From Mesorhizobium sp. NZP2298 (GTDB lineage Bacteria > Pseudomonadota > Alphaproteobacteria > Rhizobiales > Rhizobiaceae), in the NCBI RefSeq assembly GCF_013170825.1, contig NZ_CP033365.1, forward strand, positions 6,894,001 through 6,958,000: DNA of 64,000 nt. The letters run 5' to 3'. Positions 1 through 9,260 of the stretch are shown here, one piece after another (position 1 is the first letter of the stretch; each line of letters begins with the position of its first letter). The notes under the pieces are model-generated. The model was not told where the DNA came from and ran no database searches. It saw nothing but the letters and a program-made list of their open reading frames with translations. Both the position numbers and the translations under genes were made by a program.

Positions 1-395
1 CGATGATAGAGGACCGACCGGTTGTCGCGGCAGGCTTTGTGGCCTAGCGCACAGGCCAGCCAACTCTTGCCCAGACCGCCTGTGACGAGCAAGTTCTCAT
101 GGCGGCCGATCCAGTCGCCAGCGACGAGCCTGGCGAAAACGGCGCGGTCGATACCGCGCGGCGTTCGCAAATCAACATCTTCAACGCAGGCGCTTTGACG
201 CAGCGCGGCGAATTTGAGCCGTGTCGTGAGTCGTTTGGTGTCGCGCGCGGCGGCTTCGCGATCAACGAGAAGCTCGATGCGCTCCTCGAACGACAAGGCA
301 CCCAGATCCGGCGATCGTCGCTGCTCCTCGAAGGCCTTGGCCATTCCGCTCAGGCGGAGTGCGATCAGCCGCTCATGCGTTGGATGGGTAAGCAT
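1..395 (-). pseudogene. istB: IS21-family IstB ATPase, partial at window edge
   Basis: This is the N-terminal part of an IstB transposition helper ATPase, read from ATG at 395 toward base 1 and cut by the window edge. It begins MLTHPTHERLIALRLSGMAK and carries the family segment around GDWIGRHENLLVTGG. IstB proteins normally show a Walker A loop of the form GPTGxGKS; here the loop reads TGGLGKSW, so two residues appear to be missing exactly in the nucleotide-binding loop. The start overlaps the 3' end of the istA remnant, the usual IS21 arrangement. Family assignment is firm; loss of function is inferred from the P-loop deletion and the broken partner. Confidence 0.8.
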
Positions 396-1188
396 TGGAC
401 CGTGGTTCAGTGGAAATAGCCCTGACCGCGGATGTTGCCGTGGCTAGGGGCTGGGGATTGGGGGTGTCGTCGAGAAAGGCGCGATCCAGTCCATTCTTGA
501 GGATCGAGCGGATCGAGGCGACGGAGCGTGCCTTGATCAGGATGCCGCGTTGGCAGGCTGCGTCGACGCGTGCGTTGCCGTAGCTCTTGGTCAGAGACAG
601 AATGCCGAGCCAGGTGCGAAAGCCCTGCTCGGGATGCGGCCGGTCGGCGATGACGGCCTGGAAGAAGGCGGCGATGGAGGGGCCGATCTTCTCGCCGGTC
701 GCGATCAGTCCTTGCGGCGTCCACTTGCCGTAACGGCGATGCGCGCTCGGCATATGATCGGCAATTGTCGTATGGCCGTGCCGGTTGGGTGCACAGGGGT
801 GGCTGGCGATCCTCTGCCCCCTGTGGAAGATCTCGACCGTCTTGTCGGCGATCCGCACATCGACGAGCTCACGGATAAGGCGGAAAGGCGTTGAGTACCA
901 GTGCTCGTCGATCTCGACGTGATAGTCGGGTGCGACACGGCAACGCTTCCAGCGGGCAAAGACGTATGGCTGGTCCGGCAGTTCTCCCAGCTTGGGCTTG
1001 TCGATCTCGGCGAAGAGTTCGGCTCGGCTGGAGCCGAAGCCAGACATCTGGCGGTCGTTGAGTTCGGCGACGAGCACGCGGATGGCAGCCTTCAACTCCG
1101 CCAACGAGAAGAAGCGCTGATTGCGTAGCCGTTTGACACCATATAGCTGCATCAACAGGCCGGACAGTGCACCCGACCAATGCGCCAA
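373..1188 (-). pseudogene. istA: IS21-family IstA transposase, C-terminal half only
   Basis: The translation from about residue 20 onward (RLRNQRFFSLAELKAAIRVL, then DRQMSGFGSSRAELF and VEIDEHWYSTPFRL) is the C-terminal half of an IS21 IstA transposase. The N-terminal helix-turn-helix and the DDE catalytic core are absent: upstream of about 1150 the frame stops resembling IstA. The 3' end overlaps the start of istB. It is therefore a 5'-truncated, non-functional transposase and marks the internal edge of a partly deleted IS21 copy. Confidence 0.8.
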
Positions 1189-1381
1189 AATGTCGAATTA
1201 TCTCTTGCATCGCGGGAGCCAACCATAGAGGACATACGGTCTTACCCTACGAGCCTACAAGTGACAGCCCTAACGCCGCCGCAAGGCTGGTCGTCGTTGA
1301 GTAGCTCAGCCATTCGGCTTTCGCCCTCACAGATCCGGGCGGGCGGATTCCGCACCCGGCTCTTCCCGAGGGTAACCCGCG

Positions 1382-1830
1382 TCATATCCGTGCTTGCCCG
1401 CAAGTTCGAGTGGCGCGCGGAGTTGGCAGGGGGAAGCGCGCCGTCAGGGTCTCGAACTCCGACCAGCCGATGCGCGGCTCTTCTGGCTGCACCGTCTCAG
1501 ACACCGTAGCCATATCCGGCGCATTTGCCGATGGAATCCGTTGAGCGCAGGGTAGTTGTGCGGCCTGCCGTAGTAGCCGTAGTGTCCACGCAGAACGGCG
1601 GCGAACCACCTGTGCTGCGCAGCCAGTGGCGCGTGCATGCGCCGCCAGGCATCCTGGCGCAGCGCCGTCAGCTTGCGCGTCAGGCGTTTTCCTTCCGTCT
1701 TGTGCTTCCCGATGAACCGGCCATCCCGGGTCCGCCCGCAGTAGTGGGTGAAGCCCAGGAAGGCGAGGTCTCGGGCCGCCGCTCGCCACGCCGCTGTCGT
1801 GAGAGGGCCGCGAACCGCCCACACTCGCAA
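1382..1830 (-). pseudogene. Group II intron reverse transcriptase/maturase, C-terminal remnant
   Basis: Two overlapping minus-strand frames give the C-terminus of a group II intron-encoded protein: first LAFLGFTHYCGRTRDGRFIG and RHYGYYGRPHNYPALNGF-like residues, then, after a frameshift near 1440-1480, WSEFETLTARFPLPTPRATRTC. These are the thumb/maturase region and terminal residues of the bacterial-class proteins. The reverse transcriptase palm with its YADD box is missing. What remains is a decayed retroelement tail. No intron RNA domain V hairpin was identified with confidence. Confidence 0.75.
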
Positions 1831-2267
1831 TGCTCGCGTCCGTTATGCATGATCCTGTTGGCTTGGCGGTTCCTCCAATCGCGCTGGCGCACCAGTTTTG
1901 CGCGAGGACGGCCGATGCCATGGCGGTACGCGCAGGACGATGATCGGGGCTTTGGCGCGCAAGCTGCTGATTGCATTTGGCGACCTGTCACGACCCGCGA
2001 GATCCCGACGGGAGTAGCCCTGCGTCCGGTATAAAGCATGGAGGAGCGTTTTCCTGATGCCCCTTCCCGGATGGTCGCACCATACGCCGAAAATCGCTCA
2101 TCTTCAGCGGGGATCGGATGGACCGTCATGATCATACCGGTTACAAATCCGATCGAGCGTCTCAACGGCGATCAAGCCCGCAGCCGTTGCGCATCCAAAT
2201 GACCGCCACGAACTTTTACCGGTCTTTACCCGCTCTCCCGCGGCCCACGGCAAATCATCTTTGCACT
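1831..2267. other. No gene recognised
   Basis: Open frames occur on both strands but none resembles a family I recognise. Part of the stretch may be debris of the adjacent group II intron. Composition turns AT-richer from about 2270, where the SET-domain gene ends. Confidence 0.4.
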
Positions 2268-2687
2268 TCATTCAATGAATTTTATGGCTCGAGGATAATC
2301 AGATATATTCATATACGTGTGCGTTATTTCATCATCGGCATCTATGTTCTTTATTGCGATAATACTTGCCCAGGCCCCAGATTCTTCATCGGTCCAAACG
2401 GTCTTTGCATTCGGTCGAGAAGAGTGATTTACCAACGACATAAATCCAAAAACGACGTATGCTGTTATTGAGTCCTCTTTTAGTTTGCGATCGCCACGCA
2501 CGAAATAGTACTCAAATAGACCAGTACTGTCAATCAGACCTGCTGCCACGTTGTCAAATCCCCATGTAGGGGATCTCTCAATTATATCTCCGACCTTGAA
2601 TGGAACGTTTGCAAATACACCACGCCCTTTCCCAGGCACATTTTTTACATAAATAACGTTGCTGCGATCAAAGACCTTTCCGACCAT
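2268..2687 (-). CDS. SET-domain protein (protein-lysine methyltransferase-like)
   Basis: A compact 139-residue protein that is essentially one SET domain. The N-terminal strand VKNVPGKGRGVFANVPFKVG matches the SET-N motif. The pseudoknot core is present as FMSLVNHSSRPNAKTVW (canonical NHxxxPN), followed by AIKNIDADDEITHTYMNI, corresponding to the GEELTxxY segment. SET domains transfer methyl groups from S-adenosylmethionine to protein lysines. The start at 2687 has an AAGGAA Shine-Dalgarno sequence. The gene is clearly more AT-rich than its neighbours, suggesting transfer, and stands alone between mobile-element debris. Substrate is unknown; it could modify a bacterial protein or be a secreted effector, but no secretion signal is visible. 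Confidence 0.75.
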   Translation of the reverse strand: MVGKVFDRSNVIYVKNVPGKGRGVFANVPFKVGDIIERSPTWGFDNVAAGLIDSTGLFEYYFVRGDRKLKEDSITAYVVFGFMSLVNHSSRPNAKTVWTDEESGAWASIIAIKNIDADDEITHTYMNISDYPRAIKFIE

Positions 2688-3744
2688 CGTGGTTCCTTCT
2701 CGTATTGGCCTGAAGTTTTTTTTTACTACGTTGCATTGGCCGCTGAGCGGGCCGTCATTGAGTTCCGACCGTGCTCACCAGAAATGCTCACCTCAAAGAT
2801 AACGGAGACGGGGGGCTATCCCCGCTCGCCAAAGAGGCTCGGCGATGCTCGCAGCATTCCTCCTTTTGGGGGAGCTGGCGTCGAGGCTTCGGCCAAGTCC
2901 AGGCGCACGAGCGCCACTATGTCTCCCGCCACGTCGTGCCCGACAACGGTGCAACCTCTCTCCTCGAGGCAAAAGATTCGCTGCGATCGGTAGCGCGTGT
3001 CTATCGGACAAAACTCATGGCCTCGCCCAAATTCATTTCAACACTGTATTTCGAGGCTGGTTGTAGCCTCGTTGTTACGTTGGTCATACCTACCGATATG
3101 GGTGGGGTGAGGTGTATTTGTCTATCCTCCGCCGCCAAGCTCGATCGTCACCCGTGCTGCTCTTCTTGCGCGATCGGAGATCAGTGGTGGCTTGCGCCTC
3201 GACGACCTCCACCGGAACTAGCTGCGGCACGGACGGCCGCAGAGCTCCCTGCGCCACCAGAAAAGCTGGCTCACATGAAGGCTCGCCGATCGTGCGACCT
3301 CCGAAACACTGGCCCCAGGCTCGAACGTTGCAGCGACCAGCCGCAAACAGCTGTGCGAGGACATTGCGCACCGTTTCCCATCTTATCTTTGGCTTGCGTT
3401 GAGGTCGATGGCTTGGATTTTCCGGTGACGGAAGTAGGCGTCGAAGACACCATCGGTTTCGGTTGGTCGACGCCCTTGCCGACAAAAGCCTTGCAGATCT
3501 TGACGGCATGCCCAAACAGCGAGGTTGTGCCTTTCTGCTGGATTCTGCGGTCCTGGTCGCCGGGCGCCTATTCGAACGGCTGGACGGCATCGGCTAAGTC
3601 GCGCGCCGAACCCTTCGAGCGGCACAGCGTGTAGCGCGACAATCTGGGAGACAAGCCGCATTGCCTCGTCGAAAATGTTCCTGAATGTTCAACCGTTGCC
3701 TCACATAAGTTGCTCCCTACCGAGGGGTAAGAGCAGGGGCGACT
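2688..3744. other. Degenerate region, probable IS66-like debris
   Basis: No intact gene is supported. On the minus strand between about 3115 and 3400 two frames together resemble the C-terminus of an IS66 TnpA protein (PVEVVEAQ, then in another frame ARVTIELGGGG). The rest shows only short open frames without recognisable motifs. The region separates the SET-domain gene from the next broken transposase. Confidence 0.35.
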
Positions 3745-5255
3745 ATGGGACGGCTGAGCATGGCGACAAGGAAAGAACTGACGACGGCGGTTTCAGAGCG
3801 CTATCGTGCTTCGACGCGAGCGGAGAAGGCGAGAATTTTGGATGAGTTCGTCGTCGTCACGGGCTTCCACCGCAAGCACGCGATGCGGCTGCTACGACGC
3901 GGTGAGGGGCCGTTTGCAGGCCGGCGAGCGCGGCCGCGGATTTATGATGAAGCGGAACGCAATGCGCTCATATTGCTCTGGGAGGCGTCCGACCGCGTCT
4001 GCGGCAAGCGCGGCTGAAGGCGTTGCTTCCCATCCTTATCGAGGCGATGGAACGGCACGGTCATTTTGACCTAGCGCCCGAAATCCGGGGCAAATTGCTG
4101 GCGATGAGCGCGGCCACGATCGACAGGACGCTGGGACCGATTCGAGAAGGCTTGGGACGCCCCCGACGACGGTCTGCAGCGCATGCCCTGCGACGGAGCA
4201 TTCCCATTAGAACGTCGGCGGATTGGGACGATCCAGGCTTCGTTGAGGCGGACCTCGTGGCCCATAGCGGCCCTTCGGCTCGCGGCAGCTTCATCCAAAC
4301 CCTCGTGCTCACCGACATCGCGACCGGCTGGACGGAATGTGCGCCGCTGCTGGTTCGCGAACAGACGCTGTTGAGCACGGTGCTCACAGAATTGCGCAAG
4401 CAACTGCCCTTCGCGCTTCTCGGCCTGGATACGGACAACGACACCGTCTTCATGAACGAGACGTTGAAGGCCTATTGCGCCGCCGCCAACATCGTCTTCA
4501 CGCGCTGCCGCCCCTACCGCAAGAATGACCTGGCCTTTGTCGAGCAGAAGAATGGCGCCGTGGTGCGTAGGATGGTCGGATATCGTCGGTTCGAGGGGCT
4601 GGAGGCCGCCACGCTGCTAGCGAAGCTCTAACGGTCAGCGCGGCTGTTCGTGAACTTCTTTCAGCCATCGTTCAAGTTGATCGCGAAGCAGCGCGACGGC
4701 GCGCGTGTGCGCAAGACGTATAGTCCGCCAGCTACGCCGCATCAGCGTCTGGGTGCCCACGCTCGCACCTCAGATGCAGTTCGCTTCCGTCTGCAGGAGA
4801 TCTACGCCGGGCTCGATCCTGTCCTGCTATTGCGCGTTATCCGTGCCGTGCAGGAGCGACTCGCTGCGCTTGCCGATACTCCGCGGGCCATGCGCCCTGA
4901 CGGAACAGCTCAGCCAATCGACCTTTTCCTGGCGAGTTTGCGGACTGCTTGGGAGGACGAAGCTATCCGGCCGACGGATCGCCCGATTGTGAAAGCCAAA
5001 AGGGGGCGGCGGCGTCCTGACCCCCTCGTCAAGGCGACTGCGGACTTACGAAATTGGTTCGAAGCCGAACCATGGCGAACCGGCAGCGAACTTCTGTCAC
5101 GACTGCAGGCCGAGTATCCCGGCGATTACCCGGACAAACTGCTTCGAACGCTTCAGCGCCGGCTGAAGGTCTGGCGCAGCGAACAGGCGGACGCGTTGCT
5201 GTTTGGCCCCTTGAACAAGGAGCCGCCGATCCTGGAGATCGCAGGGCCACACTGA
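3745..5255 (+). pseudogene. Integrase-core (DDE) transposase, frameshift plus internal stop
   Basis: One long transposase is split over two frames. It starts MGRLSMATRKELTTAVSERY and continues with the segment LDEFVVVTGFHRKHAMRLLR. At about 4010 an extra CG (AAGCGCGGCTGA in place of AAGCGGCTGA) shifts the frame. The second frame holds the catalytic core (FVEADLVAH, LGLDTDNDTVFMNE, VEQKNGAVVRRMVGYRRFEG), then an in-frame TAA at 4629-4631 where a tyrosine codon is expected, then the C-terminal domain to 5255. The family resembles unclassified ISNCY-type integrase-core transposases. Two independent lesions make it inactive. Confidence 0.75.
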
Positions 5256-5275
5256 GGCGCCGTGGCGCTCGCTAA

Positions 5276-5321
5276 GGAGGCCGGGCGCCGCGAAACCCCG
5301 GCCATCTCGCGCCCGGCCTCC
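5276..5321. repeat. 13-bp perfect inverted repeat (stem-loop) after transposase
   Basis: The arms GGAGGCCGGGCGC (5276-5288) and GCGCCCGGCCTCC (5309-5321) are perfectly complementary with a 20-base loop. It lies 20 bases after the transposase stop. There is no T-tract, so a rho-independent terminator is not certain; it may be an element end or an intercistronic stem-loop. Confidence 0.6.
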
Positions 5322-5704
5322 CTTAGCCCCAAGCCGGAGCAAAATGGATGAGGCAACGCTCGAATCTCGGGGAACATCGTTACGTGAGGCAATACGCGCT
5401 CTCACGTTGATTGCCGCGCCGCAACAGCGTCCGCAATGGCCTGGTGCGGCCTCTCGGCGCTGTACAACACGACTGACAGAATGCCCACGGATCGCGGAGC
5501 AGGAGCCTTTTTACCCGTGGCATCCGTGGGCCGGGAGCCTGGCCCATATTCATGAGATAGTCGAGAAGGCTGGAGCGCACAACGTATCAGTTCGATCTGT
5601 TCTCCAATCCGCACGATGTCGAGACGCCGCGGACGCCGCAAAGCTTGAGCCGAGGCCGGGCGGAGTGGTAAGGGTTCGCAGCGCCCGGACTCGGCTTGGA
5701 AGGA
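5322..5704. other. No gene recognised
   Basis: Short open frames on both strands, none with a recognisable family signature. The stretch lies between two transposase remnants. Confidence 0.35.
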
Positions 5705-5910
5705 CAATGACACCAAGGACCAAAAGATCATCCGCGCCAAGGTAGGGCTGCTGAAGCTGGCCAAACAACTCGGCAATGTGATCCAGGCCCTGCAAGATGA
5801 TGAGCTATTCGCGCACAGCTTCTACCGCTTCAAGGAGCTTTACGAGACCGGCCGCGAACTGCGCTGCAGGAACTGACGCGCCGGAAGCCGCTGTTGGACA
5901 AAGACCATTA
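5705..5910 (+). pseudogene. IS481-family transposase, N-terminal fragment
   Basis: Reading through two small frame changes gives DQKIIRAKVGLLKLAKQLGN, a degraded QACKMM-S-YSR segment, SFYRFKELYETG and LQELTRRKPLLDKDH before a stop. This is the helix-turn-helix N-terminus of IS481 transposases. The two lesions (one extra C in GGCCCTGC and a shift near GCGCACAGC) and the absence of the integrase core show that only a fossil remains. Confidence 0.7.
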
Positions 5911-5943
5911 GAGAATGGCCGTGGGGCACGACCCAACCCCGCG

Positions 5944-6643
5944 TCAAGCAACTGCGCCAATCGTCAACTTGCAAAGGTCCGTAATGTCGTAGATTGGGAG
6001 CTTGTGCTACGGCGCAGAGCACCACTGACAAGCGGAAAGCCGGTACACTCAAAGAGAAGCGCTCCGATCTCGGGTGCTCAGCGCGGAGCCGAGTGATGCA
6101 AGCCGCGACCTCCCGCCCGATCTGATCGAGAATGGTTTGAACATACGGATGTGCGACCGCGTTGCACACATATCGCTGTCTTCCATCCCGCCCACAACGA
6201 CTCTTGCTTGATGTGCAGGATTGTCAATACCGAACAAGCCTTGACTGCAGTGTTTTGAGTCAGCCGTTATCACCGCGAGTTTTTGCGCAGGGGCTAGCTG
6301 ACGCTGCAATGCCGGAATAATGAGCAGGCTCGACATAGCCACCAGTACCACCGCCACTCGCCGCCTGATGCCTGATCAAACAACCCCAGTCAGAAGTAAT
6401 CATGCCAGCGCCTCGTTCGACCAATCTCTGAGCAGCCGCCACACAAGCGCCCTCAATTGATGGGTCACCGCGGATGACCGCCTCCGCCAATGCGCCCTCC
6501 ACCACCATCTCGGTAACAATTGGTCGGTCGAAGGTCGCCGGATTCAGAGGGGAGTTTTCCCGAGGAGCAAAGGATGGGCCATGTAAGGGAAGCCCTTCAT
6601 CAAGCTCAAAAAACCCGAGGGGAGTCCGTCCTTGCAACGTCAT
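5944..6643 (-). pseudogene. Asp/Glu/hydantoin racemase family protein (EutA-like), frameshifted
   Basis: Four segments in shifting frames rebuild a complete racemase-fold protein: the start with RTPLGFFELDEGLPLHGP and VTEMVVEGALAEAVIRGDPS; the active-site area MITSDWGCLIRHQ; MSSLLIIPALQRQLAPAQKL; then LLFECTGFPLVSGALRR with the C-terminal catalytic cysteine, and LPIYDITDLCKLTIGAVA before the stop at 5944-5946. At least three frameshifts are present. It follows the M24 gene by 18 bp with a good GGGGAG ribosome site, so the two were an operon. In ectoine-use clusters EutA (this family) accompanies EutD/DoeA (M24), which fits. Confidence 0.7.
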
Positions 6644-6661
6644 GGATCAGACTCCCCTCGG

Positions 6662-7840
6662 CTATTTGACGAATAGCTTGCGCGGAATCATCGTCAAGGG
6701 CTCATGGCCTTCTTCGGACACAGCAAAGCTTTGGGTGATTGTGACCCCTGCATAGTCGAGCCATAGGCCGGTCATCATATGAAACACCATTCCAGGCTGC
6801 AGGACTGTTTCGTCACCCCGGCGCAGAGCGGCCGTGCGTTCGCCCGACGCAGGAGGAAATCCGATTCCAATAGGGTAGCCAATTCGCGCTTCTTTTTCGA
6901 TCCCGTGACGGGAAAGTGCCTCATGAACCGCGCCGAACACTTCTGAACAGGTCCGGCCAGGACGGACGCGTTCGATGCCAATATTCAAGGCTTCAACCTG
7001 GATATCCGCTAGATTCTGAAATGCGTCGGAAGGTCTGCCCGCAACGATTGTGCGAGCAAGGTTCACTTGATAGCGGTGCCGGTTTCCGCAAAGTTCGAGA
7101 TTGACGACCGTGGACTCTTTTAAAGGCTCATCGGTCCAGGCAGCATGGGGGGCAATCGACCGCTCGCCGATGCAAAGATCTGGAGGAGTAGAAGGATAGC
7201 CGCCCCCGCAGTCGGCGGTTCCCGACACACTGTATTGATAGGCAGCCGCAGCGACATCGCATCCGCGCACACCCAATTCAACCATGTCAATCACACGCTG
7301 CATTGCAGCATCGGCAATTTGGCCAGCTTGACGCATTATCGCAAGTTCAGCCGGGCTTTTGACGAGTCTAATCCACCCCACTAGCAGGTCGGCATCGATA
7401 AACTTGGCGAGCGGGAGCGCTCGGACAAGATCGGCGTGAGCTCGGGCAGAATAGTAATATCCGCCCATCTCTACGCCGATGCGTGCCTTTTCCCCGCCAA
7501 CTTCCTCAATAATATTGGCCACGACATCGTAGGCAGACAGGACGGGCGAATGAACATGTGTCTCGGGATAGGCTCTAATGCTGTCATCGCCAAGGTAGGT
7601 GGTCATTACCGCCGACACCCGGTCCATCATCCGACCGACCCAAATCGGTTCTTCGTGGCTGAGCGCCACAATCACGATTTGCGGAGTATAAAAAGAATAG
7701 GCGTTGTATCCAGTAAGATAATTCTGGTTAGGAGGTTCTGACAAAAGCAGAACCTCAATCTCCCTCTTTGCCATCTCCTGCTTGACCGCTGCCAGGCGAG
7801 CCTGAAACTCGGCAACCTCGAAATACAGTTCTTTTGTCAT
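6662..7840 (-). CDS. doeA: M24-family ectoine hydrolase-like protein (DoeA/EutD)
   Basis: A 392-residue creatinase/prolidase-fold protein. The N-terminal creatinase domain includes LLLSEPPNQNYLTGYNAYSF and EEPIWVGRMMDR; the C-terminal M24 domain includes GTADCGGGYPSTPPDLCIGE, NLELCGNRHRYQVNLART and IGIGFPPASGERTAALRRGD. The five metal ligands of M24 aminopeptidases are not conserved (NLELCG replaces the DxG site), as in creatinase and DoeA, which work without metals. DoeA opens the ectoine ring to N-acetyl-diaminobutyrate. Neighbours support this: a broken EutA-like racemase directly downstream and a regulator upstream. The other ectoine-degradation genes are absent, so the true substrate is uncertain. 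Confidence 0.7.
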   Translation of the reverse strand: MTKELYFEVAEFQARLAAVKQEMAKREIEVLLLSEPPNQNYLTGYNAYSFYTPQIVIVALSHEEPIWVGRMMDRVSAVMTTYLGDDSIRAYPETHVHSPVLSAYDVVANIIEEVGGEKARIGVEMGGYYYSARAHADLVRALPLAKFIDADLLVGWIRLVKSPAELAIMRQAGQIADAAMQRVIDMVELGVRGCDVAAAAYQYSVSGTADCGGGYPSTPPDLCIGERSIAPHAAWTDEPLKESTVVNLELCGNRHRYQVNLARTIVAGRPSDAFQNLADIQVEALNIGIERVRPGRTCSEVFGAVHEALSRHGIEKEARIGYPIGIGFPPASGERTAALRRGDETVLQPGMVFHMMTGLWLDYAGVTITQSFAVSEEGHEPLTMIPRKLFVK

Positions 7841-7997
7841 GTCGATCTTCCGTAACAGGGCATCAAAAAAGCGGTTCGGCAGATTTTGGCTGGAACAGCT
7901 GCACTACAGGTGCGTTACAGCGTTGCCTCCGTCGCGAATGCGTTTTTAGACGCTCTAGTTCATTGGGATTTGTTCAGAGTGCGGTTCAAATAATTGT

Positions 7998-8801
7998 TTA
8001 AGGCTGGGGGTCACCGCCATGACCTGCAGCCAGAGACCCTAGAACCTCAGCAATTGCAAACGCAGGGGCCATCGAATGAATGAATGATGGACTGCTGGTC
8101 GAAACAACGATGGTTTTGTCTGCAATCAGTGCCAAGGGGGCGACTTCGCTGTCGGTTATAGCAATAACTGAGACTCCCCTAGATTTCGTGAACTCTGCTA
8201 ATTCAATTGTCGCCCTAGTGTACGGGTGGACACTCGCGACAAGTAGGACATCATCCTTACAAGCCCTGCCGATGGCGTCGCTCCCGGTGCCTGCAATCGC
8301 ATCAAGAAGCACCGATTTCTCACCGACAAGCCCGAGAATATGTTCTAACCTCCAGGCAACAGCGTGACTGGAGCGCAATCCAAGACAGTAAATCCTGCGG
8401 GCCTTGACCAGTGATGCTGCTGCCGTTGTTACTCGGTCGATAGATCGAGCCTCCGCAAGCTGTGCAATCTGCCTTGCGACTGAATAGAGCGTTTTTGCAG
8501 CAAGCGCGTGGTCGCCCTTCAGCTTCTTCTTTGTAATTCCAGCAAACCCAGGACCTGCATCGCGCAAGGCTTGAGCGTACATGTAGCGGACATAGTCGTA
8601 TCCTCGCAGGCCAAGATGCTTGGCAAGACGCGTCATTGTTGCAGGTTGTACGCCGGCCTGCCTTGCCTGTCTACGCATCGAAAGAAGAGCGACATCACGT
8701 GGCCGGTCGAGCACGAACCGCGCAGCGTTTTGCAGTTGCTCCGACATGCCGCCGAAGGCATCGAGGATTGTCTGCCTCAGCGGTCCCTGGTCCATGGCCA
8801 T
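7998..8801 (-). CDS. RpiR/MurR-family transcriptional regulator (HTH + SIS domain)
   Basis: The N-terminal RpiR-type helix-turn-helix (LRQTILDAFGGMSEQLQNAA through PATMTRLAKHLGLRGYDYVR) is followed by a SIS sugar-binding domain (residues about 120-260) with RRIYCLGLRSSHAVAWRLEH, SDAIGRACKDDVLLVASVHP and VSVIAITDSEVAPLALIADK. Such proteins control catabolic genes in response to phosphosugars or small metabolites. It is divergent in position but on the same strand as the M24 gene, 157 bp upstream of it. Start ATG 8801 is chosen; an in-frame TTG at 8822 is an alternative. Confidence 0.85.
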   Translation of the reverse strand: MAMDQGPLRQTILDAFGGMSEQLQNAARFVLDRPRDVALLSMRRQARQAGVQPATMTRLAKHLGLRGYDYVRYMYAQALRDAGPGFAGITKKKLKGDHALAAKTLYSVARQIAQLAEARSIDRVTTAAASLVKARRIYCLGLRSSHAVAWRLEHILGLVGEKSVLLDAIAGTGSDAIGRACKDDVLLVASVHPYTRATIELAEFTKSRGVSVIAITDSEVAPLALIADKTIVVSTSSPSFIHSMAPAFAIAEVLGSLAAGHGGDPQP

Positions 8802-8822
8802 GTTACTTTGATTCCGTTGCAA

Positions 8823-9260
8823 CTCTTTGAATTACGTGCACGCCTCCGATGGACGCAATTCAGGAGGCGAGGTCCCGCGCGAAGGGGCTAGATCGCAGCC
8901 CCTGCCGCTTTCCCGTCTTGCGAACCATTCGCTGCCTCTCAATGGAGCGATCGCTGTTTGGAGGGTCTTTAAGCCAGCATTCGCGCGTGACCGGGTAGTT
9001 TCTTTGCACGGATGTGGGCAGCTTGCGACCGAGCGCCCGTATTCCGGCGCTCGCGGTCCAACGTGACGCCAGAGGGTGGAATCGCGCATGCCATGCCGCC
9101 ACCGCTGTTCGCCCGTCGCTGCCCCATCAATTGCGTTCCGGTCGGCACGCAGAATCCCCCGGGGCGAGCGGGTCACCTCCGCCTGAACGGCGCTGCCAAG
9201 GAAAGGCAAGGCCTTTGTGCTCCACTCACTCTGTTTGGCAATCAGCATGCGCTTCCGATC
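8823..9260. other. No gene recognised
   Basis: Only short overlapping open frames without recognisable motifs are present on both strands. The region separates the RpiR gene from the end of the condensation-KamA gene. Confidence 0.4.
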
